Positions 53,286-63,513 of a DNA stretch of 64,000 nt are shown here, piece after piece; within the stretch, counting starts at the first letter, position 1, and every line of letters starts with the position of its first letter. Both the position numbers and the translations under genes were made by a program. Source of the DNA: Paenarthrobacter nicotinovorans. GTDB taxonomy: Bacteria; Actinomycetota; Actinomycetes; Actinomycetales; Micrococcaceae. The notes under the pieces were generated by a model that worked only from the letters and a program-made list of their open reading frames with translations, did no database searches and had not been told where the DNA came from. The stretch lies in assembly GCF_007670255.1 (NCBI RefSeq), contig NZ_SZVS01000006.1:62001-126000 (forward strand), in the 5' to 3' direction.

Positions 53286-54263
53286 CTAGCCGTGCAATGC
53301 CCGGTAAGCGGCCTCGGCAGCCGGATGCAAGGGCACTCCAGCGGTGTTGATCAGCGTCTCCGGGCTGAGGAACTGAACTCCTGCGCTCGACTTCGGCACC
53401 AGGTCCTGGGCCTTTTCCACCATGAGCTCCACGGTCTGCCGAACAACGTGGTCAGCCAGGTCGCTGCGGCACAGGAGCAGGTTGGCGACGCCCACGGTCC
53501 ACACCGCAGGAGCGTTGCCGTAGCTGTTGGCTGGAACGAGGACGCGGTCGTAGAAGAAACCGGACTGCGCACGCGTTGCCGGGATCAGCCCCGAAAGATC
53601 AAGCAGCCGGACGCCGATGTCCTGGGCAGCAGCGGCGATGGGCGCCGTCGGGACGCCTCCGGACTGGATCATGACGTCGATTGATCCGTCGGCAAGGGCC
53701 GCTATGGCCTGGTTCAAGCCGAGGTTGACCTGTTTCAAGGCCTTGCCCGGCGGTGCCGTCTGCGGCGCAAGACCCGCCGCGGCAATGATCCTGCCGGCCG
53801 TAAGGGTGGTTCCCGAACCAACTTCGCCCACCCCCGCGGTCTTACCGGCGAGGTCCGCGAACGTCCGGATGGCGCTGTCCTGGCGCACGATGCAGTGGAC
53901 GTAGTTCTGGTACACCTTGCCGAGGGCAACCAGTCGTCCTTCGCTGTGACTGCTGGCGGCGGGTTGGGCGGCGGCGTCGGCCAGGGCGACGGCGAAGGTC
54001 GCCTCGCCGGACAACACCCGCTGGATGTTCTCGAGACTGCCGCCGGTGGTCAACGCCCGGGCCTTGTCCGCGATGCGTTCGCGTTGCAGCAAATCGGCCA
54101 AGAGCGAGGCGAATTCAAGGTAGAAGCCGCCCTGTTCGCCGCCGGCCACGGTGAGTTCTTGAGGCTTCGCCGCCGGGGAGCAGCCAACAGCCGCGGCCAG
54201 CACACCGAACGACACGGCGGCTCTCATGGCGTTCCGCCGCGAGATCGCGGGAAAGTCAGGCAC
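53286..54263 (-). CDS. TAXI family TRAP-type solute-binding lipoprotein (orphan)
   Basis: Protein of 325 residues from a GTG. N-terminus has a twin-arginine-like ISRRNAMRAA and a lipobox AVGC (about Cys28). The TAXI signature is seen in LTVAGGEQGGFYLEFASLLADLL and in GVGEVGSGTTLTAGRIIAAAGL and SGGVPTAPIAAAA. No TRAP permease genes lie nearby. The start overlaps the stop of the histidine kinase gene by eight bases, so it is made with the two-component system and may act as an accessory sensor for a carboxylate ligand. Confidence 0.85.
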   Translation of the reverse strand: MPDFPAISRRNAMRAAVSFGVLAAAVGCSPAAKPQELTVAGGEQGGFYLEFASLLADLLQRERIADKARALTTGGSLENIQRVLSGEATFAVALADAAAQPAASSHSEGRLVALGKVYQNYVHCIVRQDSAIRTFADLAGKTAGVGEVGSGTTLTAGRIIAAAGLAPQTAPPGKALKQVNLGLNQAIAALADGSIDVMIQSGGVPTAPIAAAAQDIGVRLLDLSGLIPATRAQSGFFYDRVLVPANSYGNAPAVWTVGVANLLLCRSDLADHVVRQTVELMVEKAQDLVPKSSAGVQFLSPETLINTAGVPLHPAAEAAYRALHG

Positions 54264-55671
54264 CGGAACCCTCCCTTGGGCCCCCGAATTCCAAGCGAAC
54301 CGTCAATCCGTGTGGCTTGCTGTCTTCCAGCACCAACCTCGCCCCGTTCGCTTCCGCCAGCCGTTCCACGATCGTCATCCCCAGGCCGTTGCCGGGGATG
54401 CTGCTGTGTTGGGGCGCCCGCCAGAACCGGTTGGTGGACGCGGCACGCTGATCGGCTGGGAGGCCGGGACCGTCGTCGGAAATCACGACGGCGGTGCCTC
54501 CTTGGGCGGGTTCGGTCGCCACTTCGATGTGGGCGGCGGGGGCGTATTTGATGGCGTTGGCCAGGAGCTCACCGACCATATGCGCGAGCTCCTCCGGGTT
54601 GCAGGCGATGGTGATTGGCCGTGGCGGCTGGCTGAGCCTGATTGTGGCGCCTGTCTGAGCGGCCGCGGGGGATGCCCGTTCCACTTCTCCTTGCAGGATG
54701 GGAAAGGGGTCGATCACCGAAAGGCGCTGGTTTTGAGACTCCTGATCGGCGTGGGCAGCCCCCGCGGAGGCGCGATGCTCCGCGGTCGCCAGCTTCAGCA
54801 CGCCGTCGAGCATTCCTTCCACCCGCTCAAGCTCGGCCACGACCTCGGCAGCGGCGGCCTTCTCCGGTTCGGAACGGAGCGCCAGCTGCAGCAGATCGAT
54901 CCTCAAACGCAAGGCCCCGACCGGGTTGCGGAGCTGGTGCGAGGTGTCCGCGATGAGGCGGCGCTGCGATTCCATGCTCTGGCTCACTGTGCTGGCCATG
55001 GTGGTGAAGGAGCGGCTGAGTTCGCGCAGTTCCGGTGGGCCGGCCTCGGGGAGTTGGCTGGTTGTGCCGGTGGCTTCGAGCTCGTGGACGGCTTTGCTGA
55101 GCCGTTGGACGGGGCGCAGCACCCACGCCGTGACGCGCGCGGCCGCCAGCACGAGCAGGGTGCCAAGCGCCAGGGCAGCCACCCCGACGACGAGCCACCG
55201 CTCCCGCAACTTCTGGCGGGCGACGTCGAGATCCACTTCCACCACTACCTCGCCGAGGACCTGGCTGGCCGTGCCGAAGGAACGGGAGATGGTTTGGTTG
55301 CCTGTCCCGAAGGCGCGAACGGGATCCAAGGTGGTGTCGCTGAGGTTCAGGCTTGCCCTGCCGAGCGCGTCCCGGACCTGTGGCTGGTCACCGCGAAGTT
55401 CCCCTGAATGGAGGGTTTGGCCTTGCATATGGATCAGGATTCCTTCGCCATACAGCTCGGAGTAGCGGTTCATTTCACGTTGGAGTTGGGTGGTGTCGTT
55501 GTCCTCCAGGGCGTCAGTTGCCAGCTGCGCGAAGCGGTTCAGGGCGGCGACGCGGTTGATTTGCAGCTCCTGGGTGAGCTCGCGGCTGGCCGATGTCAGG
55601 ATCACGCTTGACACCGTCACCACGATGATCACCACCAACAGGCTCAGGATGCCCAGGACCCGGAGTTTCAC
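54256..55671 (-). CDS. Sensor histidine kinase, TctE/QseC-like
   Basis: Protein of 471 residues from a GTG (MKLRVLGILSLLVV). Two membrane helices bracket an extracytoplasmic domain of about 150 residues; HAMP-like linker, H-box LIADTSHQLRNPVGALRLRI, N-box LLANAIKYAP, G-boxes DDGPGLP and GNGLGMTIVERL. Coupled by a GTGA overlap to the response regulator upstream and by overlap to the TAXI protein downstream, an arrangement resembling TctD-TctE with a binding protein. Confidence 0.92.
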   Translation of the reverse strand: MKLRVLGILSLLVVIIVVTVSSVILTSASRELTQELQINRVAALNRFAQLATDALEDNDTTQLQREMNRYSELYGEGILIHMQGQTLHSGELRGDQPQVRDALGRASLNLSDTTLDPVRAFGTGNQTISRSFGTASQVLGEVVVEVDLDVARQKLRERWLVVGVAALALGTLLVLAAARVTAWVLRPVQRLSKAVHELEATGTTSQLPEAGPPELRELSRSFTTMASTVSQSMESQRRLIADTSHQLRNPVGALRLRIDLLQLALRSEPEKAAAAEVVAELERVEGMLDGVLKLATAEHRASAGAAHADQESQNQRLSVIDPFPILQGEVERASPAAAQTGATIRLSQPPRPITIACNPEELAHMVGELLANAIKYAPAAHIEVATEPAQGGTAVVISDDGPGLPADQRAASTNRFWRAPQHSSIPGNGLGMTIVERLAEANGARLVLEDSKPHGLTVRLEFGGPREGSGA

Positions 55672-56330
55672 GGCTGCTCGACGCGGTAGCCGACGCCCCG
55701 GACATTGATGATGAACCCCGGCATCTTGAGCTTGGATCTGAGGCCCGTCAGGTGCACGTCCAGTGAACGGGAATGGGCCAGGAAGGCATCGCCCCAGAGT
55801 GCGTCGAGGATCTGTTCGCGGGTCACCACGGAGCCCGCATTTTTTGCAAGCAGCGCGAGGAGGTCGAATTCCGTTGCCGTGAGGGGAAGCTCCCTGTTGC
55901 CGATCGAGGCAACGCGGCGGTCCAGGTCAACTTCAAGTTCGCCAAGGACGATCGTGTGTGGCGCTGCCTGCCCTGTGCGGTTGCTCCGGCGGGTCACGGC
56001 CTCGATGCGGGCAAGGAGTTCGACGAGTTTTACGGGTTTGACCAGGTAGTCGTCGGCGCCTGAGCGGAGGCCAAGGACCACGCTGCGTTCGTCGTCGCGG
56101 GCCGTCAGGATCAAGATGGGGATCTGGGTGACTTGGCGCAGCTTCCTGAGGACGTCCAGGCCGTCCAGATCCGGCAGGCCCAGGTCCAGCAGGATAACCT
56201 CGTGCTGCCGGTGTGCCAGGAGTGCGTCCTCGCCCCGGGAAACCCGGGTGTGCTTGTGCCCGGCGGAGGCGACGGCGGCGCTCAAGGCTGAGGCCATGGC
56301 GTCGTCATCCTCGACGATGAGCACGTGCAC
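55668..56330 (-). CDS. OmpR family response regulator, TctD-like
   Basis: Protein of 220 residues from the GTG at 56330 (MHVLIVEDDDAMASAL) preceded by AAAGGAACC; the open frame upstream runs through a terminator hairpin. Receiver domain with VEDDD, phospho-acceptor in ILLDLGLPDLDG and conserved Lys in YLVKPVK; C-terminal winged helix (TATEFDLLALLAKNAGSVVT, SLDVHLTGLRSKLK). The leftward transcript continues into the kinase and TAXI genes. Targets may include the MHS transporter upstream. Confidence 0.93.
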   Translation of the reverse strand: MHVLIVEDDDAMASALSAAVASAGHKHTRVSRGEDALLAHRQHEVILLDLGLPDLDGLDVLRKLRQVTQIPILILTARDDERSVVLGLRSGADDYLVKPVKLVELLARIEAVTRRSNRTGQAAPHTIVLGELEVDLDRRVASIGNRELPLTATEFDLLALLAKNAGSVVTREQILDALWGDAFLAHSRSLDVHLTGLRSKLKMPGFIINVRGVGYRVEQP

Positions 56331-56381
56331 GGTGGTTCCTTTGGGTTTTGTGTCGGGTTGGCCCTTTGAGCTTAACCGTGT

Positions 56382-56432
56382 GAGGCCCGCTCTGCGTCCT
56401 TCGGGGTAGCCAAAGGGCGCAGAGCGGGCCTC
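56382..56432 (-). terminator. Terminator after the MHS transporter gene
   Basis: GAGGCCCGCTCTGCG (56382-56396) pairs perfectly with CGCAGAGCGGGCCTC (56418-56432), a 15-bp stem with a 21-base loop, 12 bases past the leftward stop of the transporter gene. Confidence 0.8.
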
Positions 56433-56444
56433 GCAAGGGGGCAT

Positions 56445-57827
56445 TTAGGCGTCGATCAGATCCTTCTTGTCGTCGCCCCGGCCCTTCCAGGCGTGGCCCT
56501 GTTCAGTATCCAGGTGCGTGGCCTTCTTGTTCTTCAGGGCGAAGACGTAGACCAACAGCGAGATGAAGATTGCTGCCGTGACGTAGGTGAAGAACAGGTC
56601 CTCCTGGCCGGCCTTCTGCAGCGCTGCACCAATGAGCGGAACCGTGCCACCAAAGAGCGAGTTGGCGATTGCGTAGCCCAGGCCCACACCGAGGGCGCGG
56701 ATGGAAGCGGGGAAGAGCTCTGCCTTCACCAGGGCGTTGATGGAGGTGTAACCACCAACCATCAGCAGGCCACCCATCATGAGCAGGAAGGCAACGAAGG
56801 GATCCTTGGTGCCTGCAAGCGTGGAGAGCAGCGGCCACGTGAACAGCACGCCGGTCACACCAAACCATACGAGCAACGGCTTGCGGCCGATCTTGTCCGA
56901 GATCAAGCCGTACACCGGCTGGAGCAGCATGAAGATGAAGAGGGCCCAGAAGTTAATCACCGAAGTGTCCGTCTTGGCAATGCCGGAGGTATCGTTCATG
57001 AACTTCAGGATGAAGTTGGTGTAGGTGTAAAACGCCACCGTGCCGCCAAGGGTGATGCCGATGCAGATCAGCAACGGCTTCCAGTGCTTGGTGAACAGGA
57101 GCTTCATGGTGCCGGGCTGTGCTTCCCCTGCAACCTTGACGTGAGCCGCGCGGATCTGGTCAGCGGAGACCGTTTCCTCCATGGAACGGCGAAGCCACAG
57201 CACTACAAGCGCCGCCACGCCACCGATCGCGAACGGTATACGCCAGCCCCACTCGGTCAGGGCTTCTTTGGTCATGGTGTTCTGCAGGATCACGAGCACC
57301 AAAAGCGCCAGCATCTGACCGCCGACAAGCGTCACGTACTGGAAGCTCGAGAAGAAGCCGCGGCGCTTGGCCGTCGCCGCCTCGGACATGTACGTCGCGC
57401 TGGTTCCGTACTCGCCGCCGACCGAGAAGCCTTGGAGCACCCGGATGAAGACCAGCAGAATGAGCGCCCACAGGCCGATGACATCCTGTGTTGGGAGGAT
57501 CGCGATGGCGAACGAACCAGCCGACATGAGGGTCACGCTCAAGGTCAACGCGGCCTTGCGGCCCTTCCGGTCAGCGTAACGGCCGAAGAACCAGCTGCCG
57601 ATCGGACGCATGAGGAACGACGTCGAGAAGACGGCCATCGCTTCAAGGCCGGCCTGGAGATCGTCGGAGGAGTTGAAGAAGTGCGACTGGAAATACGCCG
57701 CAAACACTGTGTAGACGTAGAGGTCGAACCATTCCACGAGGTTGCCCGCGGAGCCCTTGAGGATGTTGCTCACTGCCTTGCGGGTCTGGGCGGCTTCGCT
57801 CAGAGGTGCAGCTTGTTGGGTGCTCAT
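56445..57827 (-). CDS. MHS family (ShiA/KgtP-like) major facilitator transporter
   Basis: Protein of 460 residues from the ATG at 57827 (MSTQQAAPLSEAAQTRKAVS) with GGAAGG eight bases upstream; an in-frame ATG 48 bases further out is possible. Twelve membrane segments with the metabolite:H+ symporter signature NLVEWFDLYVYTVFAAYF and the loop GRYADRKGRKAAL. Such carriers take up alpha-ketoglutarate, shikimate, citrate or betaine. Adjacent to a carboxylate-type two-component system, so an organic acid is a reasonable guess. Confidence 0.9.
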   Translation of the reverse strand: MSTQQAAPLSEAAQTRKAVSNILKGSAGNLVEWFDLYVYTVFAAYFQSHFFNSSDDLQAGLEAMAVFSTSFLMRPIGSWFFGRYADRKGRKAALTLSVTLMSAGSFAIAILPTQDVIGLWALILLVFIRVLQGFSVGGEYGTSATYMSEAATAKRRGFFSSFQYVTLVGGQMLALLVLVILQNTMTKEALTEWGWRIPFAIGGVAALVVLWLRRSMEETVSADQIRAAHVKVAGEAQPGTMKLLFTKHWKPLLICIGITLGGTVAFYTYTNFILKFMNDTSGIAKTDTSVINFWALFIFMLLQPVYGLISDKIGRKPLLVWFGVTGVLFTWPLLSTLAGTKDPFVAFLLMMGGLLMVGGYTSINALVKAELFPASIRALGVGLGYAIANSLFGGTVPLIGAALQKAGQEDLFFTYVTAAIFISLLVYVFALKNKKATHLDTEQGHAWKGRGDDKKDLIDA

Positions 57828-58045
57828 CAATGAACCTTCCTGGACGGCAGCAGCTGAGGCGGCCGTGTCTTGCATGTGTTCGTTCTGTCCATGAAGCGGG
57901 TGCTCATGGCTTCGTTGCGCATGGCTCTTCGTCGACTAAGAAAGGCCCTCTTGGGGGTGAAGAGGACGTATTCCAACCTATGGGTGATGCACGGCACAGC
58001 CAACGCCGTGCCGGATTTCCTAACACTTCCTTAGGTTTCCGGCGC

Positions 58046-58161
58046 ACGCTCGCTCACGTCCCGCGCCTTTCACGCGCACGCTCGCTCACATCCCACGGGC
58101 TTGGGGTGGACGCTCGCTCACATCCCACGGGTTTGGGGTGGACGCTCGCTCACATCCCATG
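58046..58161. repeat. 32-bp tandem repeats ending at a stop codon
   Basis: Copies start at 58046, 58078, 58110 and 58142, exactly 32 bases apart, each with ACGCTCGCTCAC near its start; the first is degenerate and the last is cut short. The last copy contains the TGA stop of the leftward membrane-protein gene. The rest of the 57828-58149 gap holds only the transporter leader and no supported gene. Confidence 0.85.
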
Positions 58162-58608
58162 GCCCGGACCGGGATCGTTGACGCGAACCAACTTCCAAAT
58201 TGAGAGTCGTCCAACGCCCCCAGCGACGGCGACGGATAGTGAGAGCAGAACCGAACCGGCCTGCGACAGCCCGCCCACCGGTACGCAGACAAGCAAGGGG
58301 ACGGCGAAAAAGGCGGCGACGTGGACCCACTGGTTACGGACCCGCCGCAGCGCCAGCCCTAGGAGTGATCCAACGCCAGCGCCGACAGCCCACACCGGAA
58401 GCAGGCTGTAGATGAAGAAAAGAACTGCCCATCCCGGTGATTGGAGAGTCAGCAAAAACCAAAAAGTCAGGTGGGCAACAGCAATTCCGAGTGCCAACCC
58501 CTTGCCATCGATCACCACCCGGGCCTTTGATCCGTATCGCCAGCTGTGCCGCGGTCCGGCTGCGATCAACCCATATTCGGCCTCGTCAGTCCAACTGTCA
58601 TCGTTCAT
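58150..58608 (-). CDS. Hypothetical small membrane protein
   Basis: Protein of 152 residues, unrecognised family. The first 35 residues are polar; three to four hydrophobic segments follow (LALGIAVAHLTFWFLLTL, AVLFFIYSLLPVWAVGAG, HVAAFFAVPLLVCVPVG, VLLSLSVAVAGGVG). The last four residues are coded by the edge of the 32-bp repeat. No gene within operon distance shares its strand except the epimerase upstream, which is separated by its own tandem repeat. Confidence 0.65.
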   Translation of the reverse strand: MNDDSWTDEAEYGLIAAGPRHSWRYGSKARVVIDGKGLALGIAVAHLTFWFLLTLQSPGWAVLFFIYSLLPVWAVGAGVGSLLGLALRRVRNQWVHVAAFFAVPLLVCVPVGGLSQAGSVLLSLSVAVAGGVGRLSIWKLVRVNDPGPGHGM

Positions 58609-58628
58609 AATCGCCTCCGGACATGTAG

Positions 58629-58702
58629 GTGAGTGAGGGTTGGTCGGATGGGGTGGTTACGTGAGTGAGGGTTGGTCGGATGGGGTGGTTACGTGAGTGA
58701 GG
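58629..58702. repeat. 32-bp tandem repeat covering the epimerase stop codon
   Basis: GTGAGTGAGGGTTGGTCGG plus 13 more bases is repeated exactly at 58629-58660 and 58661-58692, with a third partial copy at 58693-58702. The TAA stop of the leftward epimerase gene lies in the repeat (58689-58691). A related but G-richer repeat of the same period is at 60320-60477, on the other side of the epimerase-TetR pair. Confidence 0.85.
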
Positions 58703-59585
58703 CCTTGGCGATCTCGTTGAGGGCTCCGGCCAGCGACGGATACTCAAACTTGAACCCCGCATCCACCAACCTGCGCGGCTCAACCCATCGACTCTTCAGC
58801 ACCAGCTCGGTCTGAGTCCGGATGAGAACAGCGCCGGCCTCGAGCAACCACGACGGGGTCGGCATCCCGAATGGCACACCCAAGCTCTGCCGCACCAAGG
58901 CCATGAGCTCACGATTGTCCACCGGGTAGGGTGAAGCGGCGTTGACGGGACCAGTCAGCTCTGGCCGTTCGTGAATGAACAGCACTGCTCGATACAGGTC
59001 TTCCACATGGATCCAACTGAACTTCTGCGTACCTGGACCCATGTGCCCGCCCAGGCCAAGCCGGGCGAGGTTCCGGAGGGGACCCATGACGCCACCGGCG
59101 CCCAGCACGATCGCAATGCGCAGCGGCACTTTCCGCGTAGCCGGCGCGACAGCAGCTGCCAACTCGTCCTCCCAGGCCCGGGCCACATCCACGGAAAATC
59201 CCCTGCCAATCTCACCCGAGGCCTCAGATTGTGCTTGGTCTTCCGCATGCCGATAAATGGTTCCGGTGCTCGAGTTGATCCACGTCCGGGGCGGTTCGGC
59301 ACACCCAGCAACCCCACGCCCCAGGGCACGCGTCGTCTGCACCCGGGACTCCAGGATCTCCCGCTTGTGGCGCTCGCTGTAACGGCAATTCACGGATCGT
59401 CCGGCGAGGTTCACCAGCAGTTCGGCGCCGTCCAGCGCTTTGGTGATGGCGGCGTCGTCGTCCCATTGCGCGTCAGCCGACGCGGCCCGCCCAACCGTCC
59501 GGACCTGCCAACCGTCTTCGAGAAACCGGCGCCGGAAGTAGCTGCCGATGAAGCCGGAAGCGCCCGCGATCACCACAGTCTTCAC
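58689..59585 (-). CDS. NAD(P)-dependent epimerase of the SDR39U1/YfcH type
   Basis: Protein of 298 residues from the GTG at 59585, preceded by GAAGGA. Extended-SDR Rossmann start VKTVVIAGASGFIGSYFRRR, the ELLVNLAGRSVNCRYS segment typical of the TIGR01777 group, and the C-terminal VEPRRLVDAGFKFEYPSLAGAL of the DUF1731 domain. Biological role of the family is unclear. Its GTG overlaps the stop of the TetR gene upstream by four bases, so the two are co-translated and the regulator probably controls it. Confidence 0.88.
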   Translation of the reverse strand: MKTVVIAGASGFIGSYFRRRFLEDGWQVRTVGRAASADAQWDDDAAITKALDGAELLVNLAGRSVNCRYSERHKREILESRVQTTRALGRGVAGCAEPPRTWINSSTGTIYRHAEDQAQSEASGEIGRGFSVDVARAWEDELAAAVAPATRKVPLRIAIVLGAGGVMGPLRNLARLGLGGHMGPGTQKFSWIHVEDLYRAVLFIHERPELTGPVNAASPYPVDNRELMALVRQSLGVPFGMPTPSWLLEAGAVLIRTQTELVLKSRWVEPRRLVDAGFKFEYPSLAGALNEIAKASLT

Positions 59586-60244
59586 GAGTCTTCCTTCACG
59601 CTGCGTACGAGCCCGAGGACGTCGTCGAACACCTTGCCGACCCCCGGAATCTTGGCGAGCGACAGGCCGCGAGCCACCAGCGGCGCGGCGCCGTCGATGA
59701 GCCTGCGTGTGCGGCGTTGGCCCTCGGATCCGTCGTAGACCCAAAACAGCGCGACACCCATGTACGCCAGCCACAGCAGCTCGGGCAGGTCGCCGCGCAG
59801 CTTCTTGGCGACGGCGGGCGAGGAACCGTCGACGGCGGAGCGGAAGATCGCCAGCGACGCGTCCCGGGCGGCGGTGGACGCCTCTCCGAACGGATTGACG
59901 GGCGACGCCGGCCGGATCGCCGTTGAAATGAAGTCGGAACCGAACTGGTGGTACGGCGTCATGACGTCGATTCCGGTGTGAAGCACGGCCTTCAGGCGGC
60001 CGGCGAGATCTTGGACGTTTTCGAGGGCTTGGGCGGCGGCCGCGGCGTGCTCGTCCTGCACCTGGATGTAGAGCTCCTGGACCAGCTCGTCCTTGGACGC
60101 GAAGTAATAGTAGGCATTACCCACCGACACTCCAGCCTCCTGGGCTATGGCCCTCATGGTGGTCTTCTCGAAGCCAATCTCGCGGAACATCTTCAGCGCG
60201 ACGTCTGCCACCAATTGACGGGTTTGTTCACTTTTGGCAGCCAT
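59582..60244 (-). CDS. TetR/AcrR family transcriptional regulator
   Basis: Protein of 220 residues starting MAAKSEQTRQLVADVALKMF behind CAAGGAG. The helix-turn-helix (TMRAIAQEAGVSVGNAYYYF) is clear; the remainder is helical. Two TTGAACGTGTTCA palindromes just upstream of the start are the probable autoregulatory operators. First gene of a two-gene operon with the epimerase. Confidence 0.92.
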   Translation of the reverse strand: MAAKSEQTRQLVADVALKMFREIGFEKTTMRAIAQEAGVSVGNAYYYFASKDELVQELYIQVQDEHAAAAAQALENVQDLAGRLKAVLHTGIDVMTPYHQFGSDFISTAIRPASPVNPFGEASTAARDASLAIFRSAVDGSSPAVAKKLRGDLPELLWLAYMGVALFWVYDGSEGQRRTRRLIDGAAPLVARGLSLAKIPGVGKVFDDVLGLVRSVKEDS

Positions 60245-60262
60245 GGGTTGCTCCTTGCGGTT

Positions 60263-60308
60263 TTGAACGTGTTCAGAAATCAGTATGCCACGAATTGAAC
60301 GTGTTCAA
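60263..60308. promoter_or_regulatory. Twin TetR operators
   Basis: TTGAACGTGTTCAG at 60263-60276 and TTGAACGTGTTCAA at 60295-60308. Both have TTGAAC/GTTCA(A) arms around a central GT; the second is fully symmetric apart from the centre. Their centres are 32 bases apart, three helical turns, directly upstream of the TetR start. Confidence 0.75.
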
Positions 60309-60319
60309 AAGTAGGGGTT

Positions 60320-60477
60320 GTGAGTGAGGGTTTGGGGGAAGGGGTGTGGGGTGTGAGGGTTGGCGGGGGGGGGGTGGGGTGTGAGTGGGGGTTGGGGGGG
60401 AAGGGGGTGGGTTGTGAGTGGGGGTTTGGGGGAAGGGGGTGGGTTGTGAGTGGGGGTTGGCGGGGCGGGGTGGGACA
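60320..60477. repeat. G-rich ~32-bp tandem repeat array
   Basis: GTGAG heads begin at 60320, 60353, 60381, 60414 and 60446 (spacings 33, 28, 33, 32). Each is followed by a G-rich stretch (GGGGGTTTGGGGGAAGGGGG type) on the plus strand. It fills most of the gap between the TetR and yhhQ starts; no gene is supported here. The head resembles the repeat at 58629. Confidence 0.8.
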
Positions 60478-60579
60478 ATGTAACCGGTGCCGGCTGCATG
60501 CCCCACCGCCCAGTGCTAATACAGCGGGGCTGCCTCACGTCGGGGCCGCCTGCGCGAACCACTACGAAACGGATGACCC

Positions 60580-61290
60580 ATGCCCACGCCCTCTGGCTCC
60601 AGCACGCTCAGCAAGCCCGCACCGCGCTTTGCTTCGATTGGTTCCCCCTACTTCGGCATCATGTTGGCCGTCATGGCAGTGGTGCTGATCCTCTCCAACA
60701 TCGGCGCCTCCAAGGGTGTAGTGCTGGGCCCGATCATCACGGACGGGGGCTTCTTCCTCTTCCCGTTGGCCTACATCCTGGGCGACGTCATGAGCGAGGT
60801 CTACGGCTTCAAGGTGGCGCGCAAGGCAATCATCACCTCGTTCGCACTCTCCGTGTTCGCGTCCCTCTGCTACTGGGTGATCATCATCCTGCCGGGCTTC
60901 GATGACGAGTACGGAACGGCCAAGCAGGCCGCCATCGAGGGTGCGCTCGGACCTGTGCCGCAGATTGTCCTGGCCTCGCTCTTGGCCTTCCTGGCAGGCC
61001 AGACCATCAACTCCTGGATCCTGGTGAAGATGAAGGCACGCACCGGCGAAAAAAGCCTGTGGGCACGACTGATGGGTTCCTCGGTGGTGGGCGAATTCGT
61101 GGACACCCTGATCTTCTGCAGCATTGCGGCGTCCGTGATTGGCATCTCCGACGTGGGCTCGTTCGTCAACTACGTCCTCGTCGGCTTCCTCTACAAGACC
61201 GCCGTCGAGTTCATTTTCGTGCCGATCACCGTGCTGGTGGTGGGCTGGATTAAGAAGCGCGAGCCGAGCTACGGGGCAGTCGCGGCCTAA
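60580..61290 (+). CDS. yhhQ: Queuosine precursor transporter (YhhQ family)
   Basis: Protein of 236 residues with six predicted membrane helices. Family features include ILSNIGASKGVVLGPIITDG, PLAYILGDVMSEVYGFKVAR (conserved DxxxEVYG) and GSSVVGEFVDTLIFCSIA (E-x-x-D). It imports queuine or preQ0/preQ1 across the membrane. The convergent neighbour is tRNA-guanine transglycosylase, and no preQ biosynthesis genes are in the window, which fits salvage. The leader between the G-rich repeat and the start has no recognised preQ1 riboswitch. Confidence 0.9.
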   Translation: MPTPSGSSTLSKPAPRFASIGSPYFGIMLAVMAVVLILSNIGASKGVVLGPIITDGGFFLFPLAYILGDVMSEVYGFKVARKAIITSFALSVFASLCYWVIIILPGFDDEYGTAKQAAIEGALGPVPQIVLASLLAFLAGQTINSWILVKMKARTGEKSLWARLMGSSVVGEFVDTLIFCSIAASVIGISDVGSFVNYVLVGFLYKTAVEFIFVPITVLVVGWIKKREPSYGAVAA

Positions 61291-61298
61291 CCACCGGC

Positions 61299-61370
61299 CG
61301 AGTTCGCCGGAAACGTGCCAATTCGCTGGAAGTTTCCCAACGCCGTCGCACGTTTCCCGCGAACTCGCCG
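61299..61370. repeat. 72-bp imperfect palindrome, copy D (convergent junction)
   Basis: Begins CGAGTTCGCCGGAAACGTGC and ends GCACGTTTCCCGCGAACTCG plus two bases; these 20-base arms pair at 19 positions. The centre has TTCGCTGGAAGTTTCC, as in copy C at 50379-50450. It lies between the convergent yhhQ and tgt genes and could act as a bidirectional terminator. Confidence 0.7.
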
Positions 61371-61373
61371 CAA

Positions 61374-63442
<2,069 letters not shown>

Positions 63443-63513
63443 GGCCCCGAATCTACCGCCGTTCGAGCCTACATAACAGGCCTTGAAATTCCCCGGCGCA
63501 AGGCGCAGGAAAA

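Noticed and set aside
56493..57833. 446-residue rightward open frame opposite the MHS transporter
   Set aside because: Charged, low-complexity translation with no family features; it is the complement of a well-supported transporter gene.
58046..58161. CRISPR-like array of 32-bp repeats
   Set aside because: The units are contiguous with no spacers between them, and no cas genes are present; it is a tandem repeat.
60478..60579. preQ1 riboswitch upstream of yhhQ
   Set aside because: The short leader does not show the conserved loops of the preQ1 classes I know, and the sequence is GC-rich without the A-rich tail.
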